This document shows, piece after piece, positions 22,397 to 33,850 of a stretch of DNA of 64,000 nt. The stretch's first letter is position 1; each line of letters begins with the position of its first letter. The translations under genes and the position numbers were made by a program. The stretch covers positions 26,616,983 through 26,680,982 of the forward strand of contig JABBOT010000003.1 in assembly GCA_016165875.1 (NCBI GenBank). Direction: 5' to 3'. This DNA is from Acanthopleura granulata (lineage: Eukaryota > Mollusca > Polyplacophora > Chitonida > Chitonidae). The notes under the pieces are model-generated. The model did no database searches. It had not been told where the DNA came from and saw only the letters and a list, made by a program, of their open reading frames with translations.

Positions 22397-25300
22397 TTCT
22401 GTCATTTAAGTCAATATTCACTTCCATTCGTCTGTATATTCGTTATCGGTTTTGCAATGCCCTTGACTCCCGTAATAAACAATCTATAACAACCACAAGA
22501 AAGTATCAACCCACAATGTATGAGTGTGACTGTGACGTATTCAGTCACGAAAACGACTGACCAATTACGGTGGTAATACCCACAGCCAAAGCTCGGAGAA
22601 AACACGGAGAACCAACAACAGGTTAATTCTGTCATTATTTATGTATCGACAGTAACCGGTGATCAATTTAGCTGGACGGTAATCACAGATTGGTAGATCG
22701 TTTGGAGAATTGTTTGGATGGGTGAGTGAATTGACATTGCAGGGAACTGTTTCAATGGCATTTAGAAGTTTAGAATGACTGAACGGGTAAAAGATTCTCA
22801 TGGATCTACAATATACAACGCCCCTTTTTACACAACGGACGAGCAGTTCAAGATACATCTTCACCCCGTCTGGCCACACTCACCTAAAAATGTCGGCCCA
22901 ATTTGCACCATGTCCATACGCCCGTCCACACGTATCTTGATTATTAGTCGCTGAATTCCCGAGTGCTGAACCAAACGAGACTCCCAGAAGACGTGTTTTG
23001 TGTGTCACTAGGAGTTAGATCAAGACGGAGACCCAGACCTTGTAATTTAAAGGTCAAGATCACCGTTATTCTTGTTTGTTTTTTTTTCAGAGAGGTAATT
23101 AAATAGGAATATGAAAAAAGCGGGTTTATGTCGCCTGCTTAGGAATAATAATTTACTTCGCACGCACAGAGAGGGCGTCGTCCAATTTGATAGATATACG
23201 CCTGGTTAATGAAGTTCTGACTGTGAGGCACAGATAAGATACTTGTTAAGCAGCTTGTGATATATGTGAACAAATTAGTCTGTTAGCTTCAGATATTTCA
23301 GTCAGTATTCACATCAGCAACTGGGTTGCTTTCCAATTTCATTACCGTTCTTACAGTGACCTTGACCTCATGTCCAGTGATGACTGCTATCCTTGGGCGC
23401 AAAGAGCCAGGCGCAGTATGAATGAGACGTGCCCATTGTCCAAGACAGCTGATCAATCATCTAGCTAACTAGCATAAGTTTTTCTGACAGGAGATGCCAG
23501 TTATCTTTTCTCAGCCGGGATATGATACGTGTATGATTGTCTGAATGTTTCTTGTGTTGTACACTATAGATGAGTATTGCGTCATTGCTATGAACTTTAC
23601 ACAATAGTGAGTTTACATAGCCATCCACAATTCTGTACGGACTTAAAAATCGAAACAATGAAATTAAAACTAAATGATCTTCAATAACTCTAAAAATTAA
23701 AAATCCTTCTGTGGACTGTCAGAATGCCATGATTAATTTTCAAACTGAAATTGAAATGAAGACAGCAGGATCCCAATGATATTGCCGGAAGAAGATTGAA
23801 TGTACTTTATATCTCTTAAGTTCCTGTTGTTTATCGAAGATATACCTTTTGATTTCAAAATGTATGGAAATGAGCAAATAATGGAGCGACACCATTATTT
23901 ATGTGTACATTCACGTTTCAAAAATATATTTCAAAAGAAACACTGTTTGTCATTTAGCAAGAAGTAATGAAGTGTAGTATATTTCTTTCGCAAGATTATC
24001 GCCTTCCTGGTGACATAAAATCTGCTCAAATCAAGAGACAAAAAAAATACAGACAAACGTCTTTTCCCATTACATGTAGGATTTATCGTCCGATACCTGA
24101 ACTTATATATAGGCCTACCCAACATGAAAAATTGGTATTAAACGTTTTTGTTTACGAAATCCCATAAAATGAAGATAACTCATAAACCAGACGGATTCCG
24201 CCTTCCGAATTCTCGTCAGCCGTGCTGTCACCAGGTGCTGTGTATGACTCCATAGAGTCTCATAGGGTTCGACTTGAGACTCTTTGCTCCGCCTTGTCTG
24301 ATCTTTGACAATGGGCATTAATATCACTCCGCGGGAACATGTTTCAATGTGTTACTGGCCACGATATGGTTGAGATATAAGCCGCAATCCTTCATTCATG
24401 CATTTATTCAATGTGTTACAGCCCCTTACAGTAGAGGTGAACGCCATTGCCCACACGATGCATTTAGCGTCAGGGCACAACAGAAAGACATCAGTACGCC
24501 GAGGAAATTTCCACGTAAGGAATGAACCACTTGAAACACACAAGGACACAAAAATTGTGACTGATTTAAAAAAGGGATTATGTTCCCGTCCTGTAACAGA
24601 GTCATGGATAACTTCGTCAGTTTTATCACTACAACATACTTTGGTCACGACCATGTGTGCGAAACTTTTTTGAGTACCGGACAAAAGAAACAAACAGATA
24701 TCCATTACAACCAGTCACTGCGAAACAAACATACTTCGAAAGGTACAATTCCTTATGCCGAGTCGGAATGGTGTAAAATTTCCTCCTGTCGCGAAATTGA
24801 GTTGAATTAAGGTATTACATGCACTGACATACGCGAGTGTTAGGTAGTGTTAAGCCTCTAAGCGTTAAGCACCTGAATGGTCAGCGAGATTCATTAATAC
24901 ATGCGATCAACGTAAGCATGGAGACGTGAGATTGTAACTCATACAAGCCCTCATTGATAGTGATACTTGGCAACATCAACTTACAGAAACCCCGGGGCAT
25001 TTTTATATCGACGCGCTTACATTCTCTTATTTAGTGGTCACTCTTCGACTATTGCAATTACCGGCCACATTTCTATGCACCTCACAGAGAATGTTTCAAC
25101 GATTGTATTTTTTATATTATTGGCTTACGCCATTTGTTGGATCTTTATTCATAGTGACAGGGCGTTGAGCACTGCATTATGTGTAGTTTCAGTGGAAATT
25201 CATTACACATGTATCTCCATGTACATTACTAATGTGAGACAAACCCTTCGACCAGCAGATCACAGTTTCTTGGGTTATCCATAAAACTGGGTGAAAGTTT

Positions 25301-25675
25301 AAATACTATGATGATTTACGAATTGTATGTGGGTATGTCTGGAAATTTTGTAATATTAAAAGTATTAAATTATTATTTCATTATATACAGAGCGTGTTGT
25401 AGGAGGCAGAGCTTAATGCGGTTGTCTTTGACTATGGTTTAAGGCAGTTTTCAACAATGTTTTTACCATATGATGATAGATGATAGTCACCTGGTCTAAA
25501 GAGCTACTTTGGTGTCAAAACATCTGTGTCTTAAAAGCAAGGTGAATTGATAAAGACTGGGATAGTCTGAATTGCTTCCCTAAATTGTGAAAATATAGCG
25601 GTGAATTAAAACCAATATTGAACGTTTGGTCAGAGTATACGGTAACAAAATATTTCTGTTGCTTCCACTTTGCCT
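22397..25675. other. No gene recognised
   Basis: At 22565-22990 (-) open frames meet a donor-like GTGAGT, but three frames look equally plausible. At 24352-24810 frames are open on both strands. Neither place is convincing as coding. Confidence 0.4.
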
Positions 25676-25679
25676 GGTG

Positions 25680-25836
25680 TGACGTCAGCAACGAACACGT
25701 GACGTCATCAATCGCTGACGTGTTTACACAAATGACGCTACCTATTCAAACGCTCTTGACGTCATCCCAGCATAAATGTCTTACTCAAGGCACATCTGCC
25801 TAATTCGACGTCATACCGGAAATTTTATCACGTCAC
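25680..25836. promoter_or_regulatory. Cluster of cAMP-response-element octamers
   Basis: Perfect palindromic TGACGTCA occurs at 25680-25687, 25700-25707 and 25757-25764. Near matches are TGACGTGT (about 25716), CGACGTCA (25806-25813) and CACGTCA (about 25830). In metazoans this octamer is the binding site of CREB/ATF bZIP factors. The cluster lies 1.8 kb upstream of the exon at 27614. Promoter or enhancer function is inference. The cluster could also be part of a repeat. Confidence 0.5.
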
Positions 25837-26084
25837 ATCAGGCAAATTTTACGGACGCAGACGAAGATTTTGTTTTTCAAGGAATCTTCAGTTATAAGGG
25901 TTAAATAGTGTTATTCAGCAAAATCCTTTTGAAACATGGTGTTAGGCTTACTCCGTAGGTTTTATTTCATGTCATTGTAATATTTCCACACAATTTGTAT
26001 TCTGACCAGAGTGGCACTTTAATGCTAAACCCAGTACTGACCTACTCATAGTATTGCCAGTGCAGTGGAAAGCCTTGCTACTGT

Positions 26085-26225
26085 GATATACCCGCCAGAT
26101 AATCATCGGAAATTGGCACTTGGATATTACCGTCGGAGGCGTCTAGACAGATGTGGAATCAGGATGATAATCCGACCAACATTCTTGACCTGGACCAATT
26201 ACACGATTTACATACGGTCTAGGAT
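26085..26225 (+). repeat. Dispersed element D, copy 1
   Basis: Matches the reverse complement of 35547-35670: 'aaattggca', 'ggcgtctagacag', 'caggatgataatccga' and 'gacctggaccaatta'. Unnamed family. Confidence 0.65.
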
Positions 26226-26495
26226 GGATGTCGACCTGGTATAGACCAAATCAAATACAGTATAAATAAATCAGATATAACATTACTGGCCAAGACAAGG
26301 TGGCTTGTTCCAAGCGCGGAACACTCTTGTCACCCGGGACTGTAGTAAACCGCTAGGGTTGTGGTTGAAGCTTATTTGTACATGTAAATTTATAACATGA
26401 AATGATCAAGAACCTTACTTCCGCCACAAGACATTGATCTGAAAAAAACTTTGCAGGGTTGTTCCCATCTGTACTTGTTATAATTAGAACATAGA

Positions 26496-26707
26496 ATTTA
26501 TTTATTTGATTCGTGTTTTTCGCCCTTCTCAAGAATATTTCACTTAACCATGGCGGCCAGCATTATGGTAGGAGGAAACCGGGGAAACCCACGACCGGAG
26601 AGGAAGGCAGCATAAACCGCACTTTAACTCACAGGACCGCATTGGTGGGAGGATTCTGGGTCAAGCCCTGCGCCAGCGCGCTAACCGGCTGAGCTATGGA
26701 GGTCCCC
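26496..26707 (-). repeat. SINE family A copy with body deletion
   Basis: On the + strand: ATTTATTTATTTGATTC, 'caagaatatttcactta', 'ggcggccagcattatgg', a shortened body, then 'gaccgcattggtgggagg' and the head 'cagcgcgctaaccggctgag' with 'ggaggtcccc'. Confidence 0.9.
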
Positions 26708-27199
26708 TAAAGCATGTAACGTTAAAACAGCGTGCTATCCCTATGTTATTGCATGTTACATTGACAGACAACTCAGAGCATTTACGTCACGGCTTACAAA
26801 TGACTGATATCTCCTAGCTGTCTGATTGGCCAATCTCTCATAAGCTTAAAAGCATGGTCGCCTTCAGATCACCAGTCGGCAGCACAAAACTCTACATTTC
26901 AAACGAAGATAATTTAGCAATGACTTCATAAAGTTTCAAACAGGTTTTTATGGTCAAGAAAGAATTTTATAATCTTTTCAATGAATAATACGTCAACCAT
27001 GAGCGTCAACCACATTATTTGTGTCGTTATTGAGGCTGCCTGTCATTTTGCACATCTTGCACATGACAGTAAAATTCCAGACAAGCTGACAAGTGCTTGA
27101 AAGAGCTGCCTTGCTAACATCGATCATGAAATAAGAGCAAATAGTCGACATTTCACCATATACATGTAGAAATTACAGACATCTGTTAGCACCTTGTCT

Positions 27200-27580
27200 T
27201 CAGAAAAGTATCAATGGAAAATAGTATGTGATCAGAACGTGACAGAACCTACACAATGACTGGCCTTGGACAAGCCTTTAACATGGGCTAATATAAGCGA
27301 ATCGTCAATGGATATTCAGCTGATGCCAAAATCCAGGACAACGTATTTATGCGTTCTGTAAAGAGCTACGTGTTTCATGGAGTTGTGAGACAGTTTTATC
27401 ACCGTGTGGTAATTTTAGCTTCTTAAGAATTAACTCTCTCAGGTAAAAACCATGTCAACTATTTTAACTTGGAATGTTTAGTGGCTCTTCTTTTCAACAG
27501 TCTCAAACCCACTATATTTGACAATCAGATCAGATGAAATTTGTTCCTGAATTTAATTGATTGTCTATTCGGTTTACTTC
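27200..27580 (+). repeat. Dispersed segment H, copy 1
   Basis: Resembles 31880-32320 in ordered blocks: 'agtatcaatggaaaatag' with 'agtaccagtggaaactag', and 'cttggacaagcctttaac' with 'cttggacaaaccgttaac'. 'ttgattgtcta' in H1 corresponds to 'ttgactgtcta' in H2. Identity is moderate and there are indels. The exon at 27614 begins just beyond its right edge. Confidence 0.4.
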
Positions 27581-27613
27581 TGTGGTTCCCTATCGATTCT
27601 TCTTCGTCCACAG

Positions 27614-27808
27614 TACAAAGAAGCAAGGCAACGTCTTGATTTATTGCAAACAAAAAGGATAACTTCTCTAGAATCGATCAAAGATGGGTCATGGCTTCAT
27701 GAAGGTGTGCTCTACTTATTCCATTACTCCATAGAAGGTTTCATTGGGGCCATGATTAATGGTGATTTAACAGAGCCCCTAAAGAGAAAAAAGTCATGGG
27801 CACCATCA
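27614..27808 (+). CDS. Internal exon of unknown gene, 65 codons
   Basis: A pyrimidine-rich tract ending TCGTCCACAG (to 27613) and a donor GTAAGT (from 27809) bound exactly 65 codons in one open frame, phase 0 on both sides. The peptide starts YKEARQRLDLLQTKRITSLE, a basic helix. A more hydrophobic segment GVLYLFHYSIEGFIGAMI follows at about residues 31-48, and a lysine-rich end LKRKKSW. It is compositionally unlike the AT-rich shadows around it. I do not recognise the family and found no neighbouring exons on the + strand. The hydrophobic stretch could be a buried helix or a short membrane segment. It sits between repeats H and C, so it might belong to a larger element rather than a host gene. 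Confidence 0.5.
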
Positions 27809-28329
27809 GTAAGTTCCGTGTCTACATTTTCTCAGAACAAAAAACTGAAGACGAACCAGCGGTGAAGGGTTTTGAACACGCAATAGCATTGTTCAAAGGC
27901 CGATAGCGTGTTGAAAAAATTCCCCACCAGATGGCGCCATCAGCTGTTGCGGGTAGAATCATGTGCAGGTCAACACATAACGGAATGAACTGGTTCACAT
28001 ACACCATGACCACAAAATATTTATCCTCTTAAAATGCTTTCATGTTTTGTTAAACTAGGTTTCATTAGAATGCAATGCCAAATGAGCTTTTACTGAGTAA
28101 ACTGTTCGATCCACGTAGCATGGACTGTTAGCATACTTAAGCAACATTTTCTTGTTTTCTAGGATAATTTATAAAACATAAAATGCAAAATCCCAATTTT
28201 TCCCAACACTGTCTGTGATATTGAAATTAATTAGAATTTAAAGTTTGCAAAAAGGGTATTGACACGATCTGTCACCTTCACCCTCCATGTATGTTGCGGA
28301 TTGTTAAGGTTGTCCCTGACTGGTCAGGT

Positions 28330-28672
28330 TTTAAATCCAGACAACACTGATCTCAGCTGGACCGTGATGGCCGGCCCTCTTAGAGAACAGTAGCATGAGT
28401 TATTCCGTAACACGTGCCAGCCTGATCAGTGTCTCTGTGTATCAAAAGGTACGGTTTGTCAGACACACAGAGACTGCCAAGGATCATCGTCCTACTCTAC
28501 CATTTGTCACGAGGTAGCCACACTAGAGGAATTTGCCTTGGTCTAAGAAAGCCAGCCTGGATGGAATGTCCCGGTAATCCATTGCCCCACTCGTGGCACC
28601 TCCAGTCTCATACATGGACAAACTCCATTAGCCATGCGTCTCGCAGAGGTGTCCCCGTGCCCAAATGTTCTG
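28330..28672 (+). repeat. Dispersed element C, copy 1
   Basis: Shares with 32880-33287 and with the reverse complement of 61727-61915 the blocks 'gtttgtcagacacacagaga', 'ggtctaagaaagccagcctg', 'gatggaatgtcc', 'gtaatccattg' and 'acaaactccattag'. The open frames in this stretch are incidental to the repeat. Confidence 0.75.
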
Positions 28673-29850
28673 GCAACCCGCTTTATTCGGTTGTCGCTGT
28701 TCACCCATATCTTACAATATTGCATCCATCGTTAAAATTCCCCGAAAAATTCCTTTATTCACTAATACATCGTAGCTTAATTTTATTCCGACATATGTGA
28801 TCATGGAAAATAGACTCAGCGGTCTGTTTTGTTCAAGGCATGAATTGCTTATATTATGTTAGAGAGTTCTGTTGTTTTAGTGACATTTGACGGCAGTTTG
28901 TTGTTTGTGACATGTATTGGAACTGTCATGGCGCAACACGTGGGAAGAACAGTTTTGGTATGATTATAAGATTGTCACGAATGTTCGGGATGTGTACACA
29001 AGATCATTGAGTGCTAAATCTCAGTATTTTTAGGCAAAAACGTTTTAATCAACTTCTTGTTGTGTAGATGATTTTTGGGTTACGTTGTGCTGCTTTCAAA
29101 GAAATGTTCTTCTGTAATTGCCTCGTAATTTTATTGTTTTGAAAGTTGGATGTGTTTCCAATCCCCGCGTCCTTCAATGGTATAATCAAACTGACCGATG
29201 TTTTGTATTGATAACACAGTTACAAAATCCACACGGTGCCGCGTCATTTGCCAACATGTTTACAAAATTGCAACAAATCTTGATCTATATGCGCTTGGCT
29301 TGTATTGAAAAGCCGACCCAAGGGAGATATATCCTTAATTCCAAATCTCTCCTTCCCAGCAATTAGCTGATTGCTTTGAAATTGTATTACAATACGAGGG
29401 CTATGATGGATAGATTTGCTGGGTAGATTTGCTGTCTCTTCGTTTACGAATCTCCTCTCCCCTACCTGGGTTCACTACTTCTTCTTATATTATAAAGACC
29501 GAAGCAGCGATTAGCGAGAGGCTCTCTTTCGGCTTTCATAGGGCGTCTTATGCAATGACTTCCAGAAAGACAAGGCTGTGTCTGTAAGGAACCGTCTGGT
29601 CTCTCTGTTCAATATTATCAGCATTGAAATGGGCTATTGCTTTTCTAGAAGTTGAACGAATGTACATGTACGTCTCATAAAGCCCTTCGGTTTTTTTGAT
29701 ATACAAAAAGCAGACTTTTCATATTATCACAATTTTAATAACATCTTGTACCCGAAAGGTGGAGTGTGAAAGGGCGATATCTCAGCTAGCAAAACCGGCG
29801 TCACAGCTCTGCATGGGTTGATGTACTCTGGTTGGGCCTTTCCTGAGCAT
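28673..29850. other. No gene or repeat recognised
   Basis: AT-rich sequence with short frames only. Confidence 0.45.
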
Positions 29851-29854
29851 CATG

Positions 29855-30015
29855 AATTTATTTATTTACCTGACCGTTGTTTTACGCCCTAATCAAGAGT
29901 ATTTCACCTATATGACAGCGGCCAGCATTTTGCTGAGAGGAAACCGGGCAGAGTACGGGAGGGCCGGGGGGGGGGGCGGAACTTCCCAAGTACGACCGGA
30001 GAGGAAACCAGCACC
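29855..30015 (-). repeat. SINE family A, head-truncated copy with G expansion
   Basis: On the + strand: ATTTATTTATTTACCTG, 'caagagtatttcaccta', 'gcggccagcattttgctg' and 'gtacgaccggagaggaa'. The 'gggcccggggg' block is expanded to a run of about 11 G at 29966-29976. The tRNA-like head is absent. Confidence 0.85.
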
Positions 30016-31190
30016 TAAACACCTGGCAACGCTGGGGCTTCTATATACATGTTGTTAATAACATACAATATTAAGAAGCTTGCTTTTTGATGTGGTGAGC
30101 GGGATACAAGTGAGAAAAATAGGGTATTGGTACTTCATTGTGACAGAATTATGGCATTGTAGCGCTCAGGAGGATGTGACTGGTTTGCCATTTATTGTTA
30201 GAGATGCACAGTATAAAATTTGCGTCTCAAACAGCTCTCTTACGTTATTTATTTGCAATATGTGCGTGTGATATATTTTGAAGCCCAGGTCCTTTTAATA
30301 TTTACGCAATTTAAAGCAAGTAAAACACCGACCATGTCAAAAATGTGTAACTAAATGTTTCCATAAGTGAAAGAAAACAATTTTCATATGAAAGTTGGAA
30401 GTACGCAAGCTTCTGACATGAAAAAAGGGCCACTCCTATAGACAGATTATCACAGCATGGTTGTAACTGCAATCGAAATCCAGCATTTGATAAGGGTGGA
30501 ATTTATTGTTTCAGTTCCCATCTTTTCATGTTTGGTTGGCGTCACTGAACGAGACTTGGCTGATTACATTGTGTGGAAATGGCGGCCCGTGTTGTGAGAA
30601 TGTATCTCTGAGACACAAGCAATTGGTGGTGTATACACCACACGAGACGTGCGCCAAAGGTCGATAACTGAGCTGCCCAACGATTTGAGCTTTCCACCCT
30701 AACCTCATGGACCACTTATTAGGGGGTTGTTCCCCAGATTTCCCAAGGGGTTGACCACAGATGTTGTGTCATTTTTACACACACCTCTTCCATTATAAGC
30801 CCAAGCCAAAATGTTCAGACAGATAAACATAAACTTTGATTCAGACTTCATAGGCTTAGCAACATTCACCTCTGATTAATAAGTGGAATTGTTAGAGGTC
30901 AGTTAAATATATGTATAACATGGTTGTTTAGTGTTTTGGCACAGTGTGTCTTGTCCAGACTTTTTCGACTTTCTTTGATATCAAATCTTCGCACTCAGTA
31001 CAAAAAGTAATAAATGGTGATTGACCATTGTTTTATATTAGAGAATATTTGAATTAACCATAACTTCACGTGTATAGATTTGAAAACAAAGTCTCTAAGA
31101 ATGGATACATTCAGTGTTGCTACTGGTGGTTGAAAAATCTGTACATATTTTCCTGTAATGATGTACTTATATACATCTATGATCTGGTCA
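30016..31190. other. No gene or repeat recognised
   Basis: AT-rich sequence with short frames only. Confidence 0.45.
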
Positions 31191-31191
31191 A

Positions 31192-31402
31192 CACTGAGAG
31201 GTTAGAGGAAACAGGACTGGACGGCAAGGTGACAGTATAATGGGACTGGGTAGGGTGTCAGATCTGGTGTCTCTGGCATGATATTACATTTGGCGGCATG
31301 GACTCGCCCTTCCACGAGAAGGTACAGTATACAGAGAGCGTCAGTACCACTTGTCGTCAAATAGCTGAAAAATTGTTAAGTACGACGTAAAAACCCAAGA
31401 AT
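31192..31402 (+). repeat. SINE family B copy
   Basis: 'actgagaggttagaggaaac', 'gtctctggcatgatatt', 'ggcatggactcgccct', 'cacgagaaggtacag' and 'tgaaaaattgttaagtacga' parallel 3739-4020. The (CTCA)n terminus is lost. Confidence 0.8.
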
Positions 31403-31480
31403 ATACACCTACGTAAATATATGCCTACATCTATGATCTGTTTTACGCGGTTTTCAGAAAGCTTTGTCGTTGTCCAAAAC

Positions 31481-31740
31481 GGTAGCTTCAGTGGCTCACG
31501 AGTTAGCACGTAAGCGCAGCGCAATGACTTAACAGACTCTCACCAACACGGTCGCCGCGATTTCAAGTCCAGTTCATGCCAGCCTTCTCTCAAGCCGTAA
31601 AAGGAAAGGTCTTGTCAAGAACCTACAGTTGCCCCTGGCTCTGCCTGGCTGACTTCCTCAATGATGTTGGTTGCCGCTTTATACTGAAATAGTCTTGGGT
31701 ACGGTGTATATGTAACACTCTAATCAAATAAATAAATAAG
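31481..31740 (+). repeat. SINE family A, full-length diverged copy
   Basis: The head 'gtagcttcagtggctcacga' is followed by 'gttagcacgtaagcgcagcg' and a box-B-like TTTCAAGTCC. The 3' end is 'gggtacggtgtat' then TCAAATAAATAAATAAG. Confidence 0.85.
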
Positions 31741-31879
31741 TCAAATCCCAAACCTGCACGTAACAGCAAAATCTCAGAGAAGCCAACATAAGGTGTCTTG
31801 CGAACATTAATTGGAATATTTCGTCAGAAATAAAGAGCCTAGGACAGATATTGTCCCGTGTAGAAATTCATCGCGTTAT

Positions 31880-32320
31880 ATGAAGTAAGTACCAGTGGAA
31901 ACTAGAAAATGAGCAGATTATTATAGAACCAAACAGTATGAGTCTTGGACAAACCGTTAACTTAATCGTATAAAACAGGATCAGCAAGTAGCTTCCAATA
32001 AATGTCAAAAGAGATGTCATGGCATGAGCTGTTAGACAGCTTTATTAGCCGCTGATAATGTAGACCTGACTAGGACATGACGCACAGTGTCTGAAGGATT
32101 GACACAGTCAGGTACAACTGTGTCAAGGATGTTTACCCGGAATGTTCAGAGGGTCTATTTCCGGAGGCCCATTTTATCAACATACCCATTCATTCACTTT
32201 AAATTCACAGTCTTTGACAGTCAGGTGAGATGAATACTTTAACTGAAGAGATACGACTTGTCTCTGTGTTGTCGAATTCCATTGACTGTCTAGTAGGAGT
32301 CACTTCACCGCATGCGTGAA
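31880..32320 (+). repeat. Dispersed segment H, copy 2
   Basis: Counterpart of 27200-27580. The nearest C copy follows about 560-750 bp downstream of both H copies, in the same orientation. The exon found after H copy 1 has no visible counterpart here. Confidence 0.4.
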
Positions 32321-32879
32321 ATAGAAATATGCTACATTGCTGTGTTCAGGATCAGATAAGACGGCATGGGTTATTCAGGAACAAAGGGACAATCTCATTC
32401 GTTAGAAGCAAAATGAGTAACATTCTTAACTGTGGTACAAAATGAAATCGTAATGGTAAATAGTACGAGATTGTTCCGTTCGATTTCAACCTGTTAAATA
32501 GTGTGTCTGCGAGCTTCTTGAAAGTATGTTTTACTTTCTTATTTGTATAAGTGGTATTTTTATAGCAGTCTAGAAATACAGTAAATACAATTCCATTATA
32601 ACCGCATGTCGTCTTGTTCCCTTGCACAGTCTGCTAGAAAGAGACAGCTGTCTTTGATTTTTTAATTTTTTATACACTGGAACTTTTTACTTGTCCATGT
32701 ACATCGATTGCACCACTGAACACTTTTCTACAACTTTCTTCAACATCAAATATATTCATGACAGAATAAGCTTAATATGCGGTTATAAATCCGGTAAGAA
32801 TTCTTTTCCAACTAGTTTTGACTCATCTGATCATTTGGTATATCGCGGAATAGCGCGCATGCCCTTAGCTAATCAGTTA

Positions 32880-33287
32880 TAAAATCAGGACAACATGTTC
32901 GCCTTTAAACTCAGCTGGACATTGAAGGCCGGTCTTCATTTCCCAAACATCACACTGTCGTCGATGCTTTCGTTCCATCTTAAATGCTACTGTCTTTACT
33001 ATTCTATCAAAGGGAAGGTTGGCGTGATTTATTCCGGCACGCATGGCAGTCTGATCACAGTGTCTATGTACTAAAGTGCGGTTTATCAGGCACAGAGAGA
33101 CGATCAACGGTCAGTTTCCTACTCAGACAGAGGCTACAGAGAGAAGTTCCTCGGTCTAAAAAAGCCAACCTGGACGGAATGTCCGTGTAATCCATTGACC
33201 GACTCAAGGCACATCTCTCTCCGCACATAGATAAACTCCATTAACTATACCTCTTGCCGAGATGTCCTCGTGTTCAAAAATTTCGCC
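32880..33287 (+). repeat. Dispersed element C, copy 2
   Basis: 'cggtttatcaggcacagaga', 'ggtctaaaaaagccaacctg', 'gacggaatgtccg', 'taatccattgaccgactc' and 'gataaactccattaac' match copy 1. About 60 extra bases lie near the left end. Confidence 0.75.
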
Positions 33288-33527
33288 TCCCATCACACTT
33301 CACATAAAACTCCTATAATACCGGCGTCGCCTGGGTTCACCTTGAAATCGGTTTATTGGTCGAAAATTGTTTGCTTAATTTAATCCATACTTCTGTCGTC
33401 AAGGAAGTTTGGCAGAACAATCTGACCGATTTCTGTCTTAATCAATCATGTCTGTTCGTGACATGACGCAATTCATCTGGCTTGTATTACTTCGTGAGCT
33501 AGAGAGGGTGGTTTTTAAGGAAATGTG

Positions 33528-33850
33528 CTCCTTGGCCGAAGTGGATAGCGTGTTAGCACAAAGGACTGACCCGGGAGTCTCTCACCAATCCTATCGCCGT
33601 GAGTTCCAGGCATGCTGGGTTAATCTCTGGTCGTACTTAGACAGGCTCCACCCTAGAAACACCAACCAAATGATTCCACCTGTAGTTCAGACTGGCATTC
33701 CGTGTTCCAGTCCAGCTCCGTCTGACATTGCCGCGGTTTTACGTCACGAGGCGTATTAGGCACATGACGGTGCGCAATGGTTTTCACCCGTCTTGGACTA
33801 AGGGGCAACATTCTAACGTACTGTAAAAAGTATAGTTCAATTAAATAAAA
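33528..33850 (+). repeat. SINE-like element: family A type head with a different body
   Basis: A tRNA-like start 'ccttggccgaagtggatagc' and 'gacccgggagtctctcacca' match the family A head. The next 200 bp do not follow the family A body, and the element ends TTCAATTAAATAAAAC. Either a distinct SINE sharing the head or a highly diverged copy. Confidence 0.55.

Noticed and set aside
22565..22990. Open frames on the - strand meeting a donor-like GTGAGT at 22885
   Set aside because: Several frames look equally protein-like over the same bases, which is more typical of chance or of a repeat than of an exon.
24352..24810. Overlapping open frames on both strands
   Set aside because: Mutually exclusive frames without motifs. 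Likely a local scarcity of stop codons.
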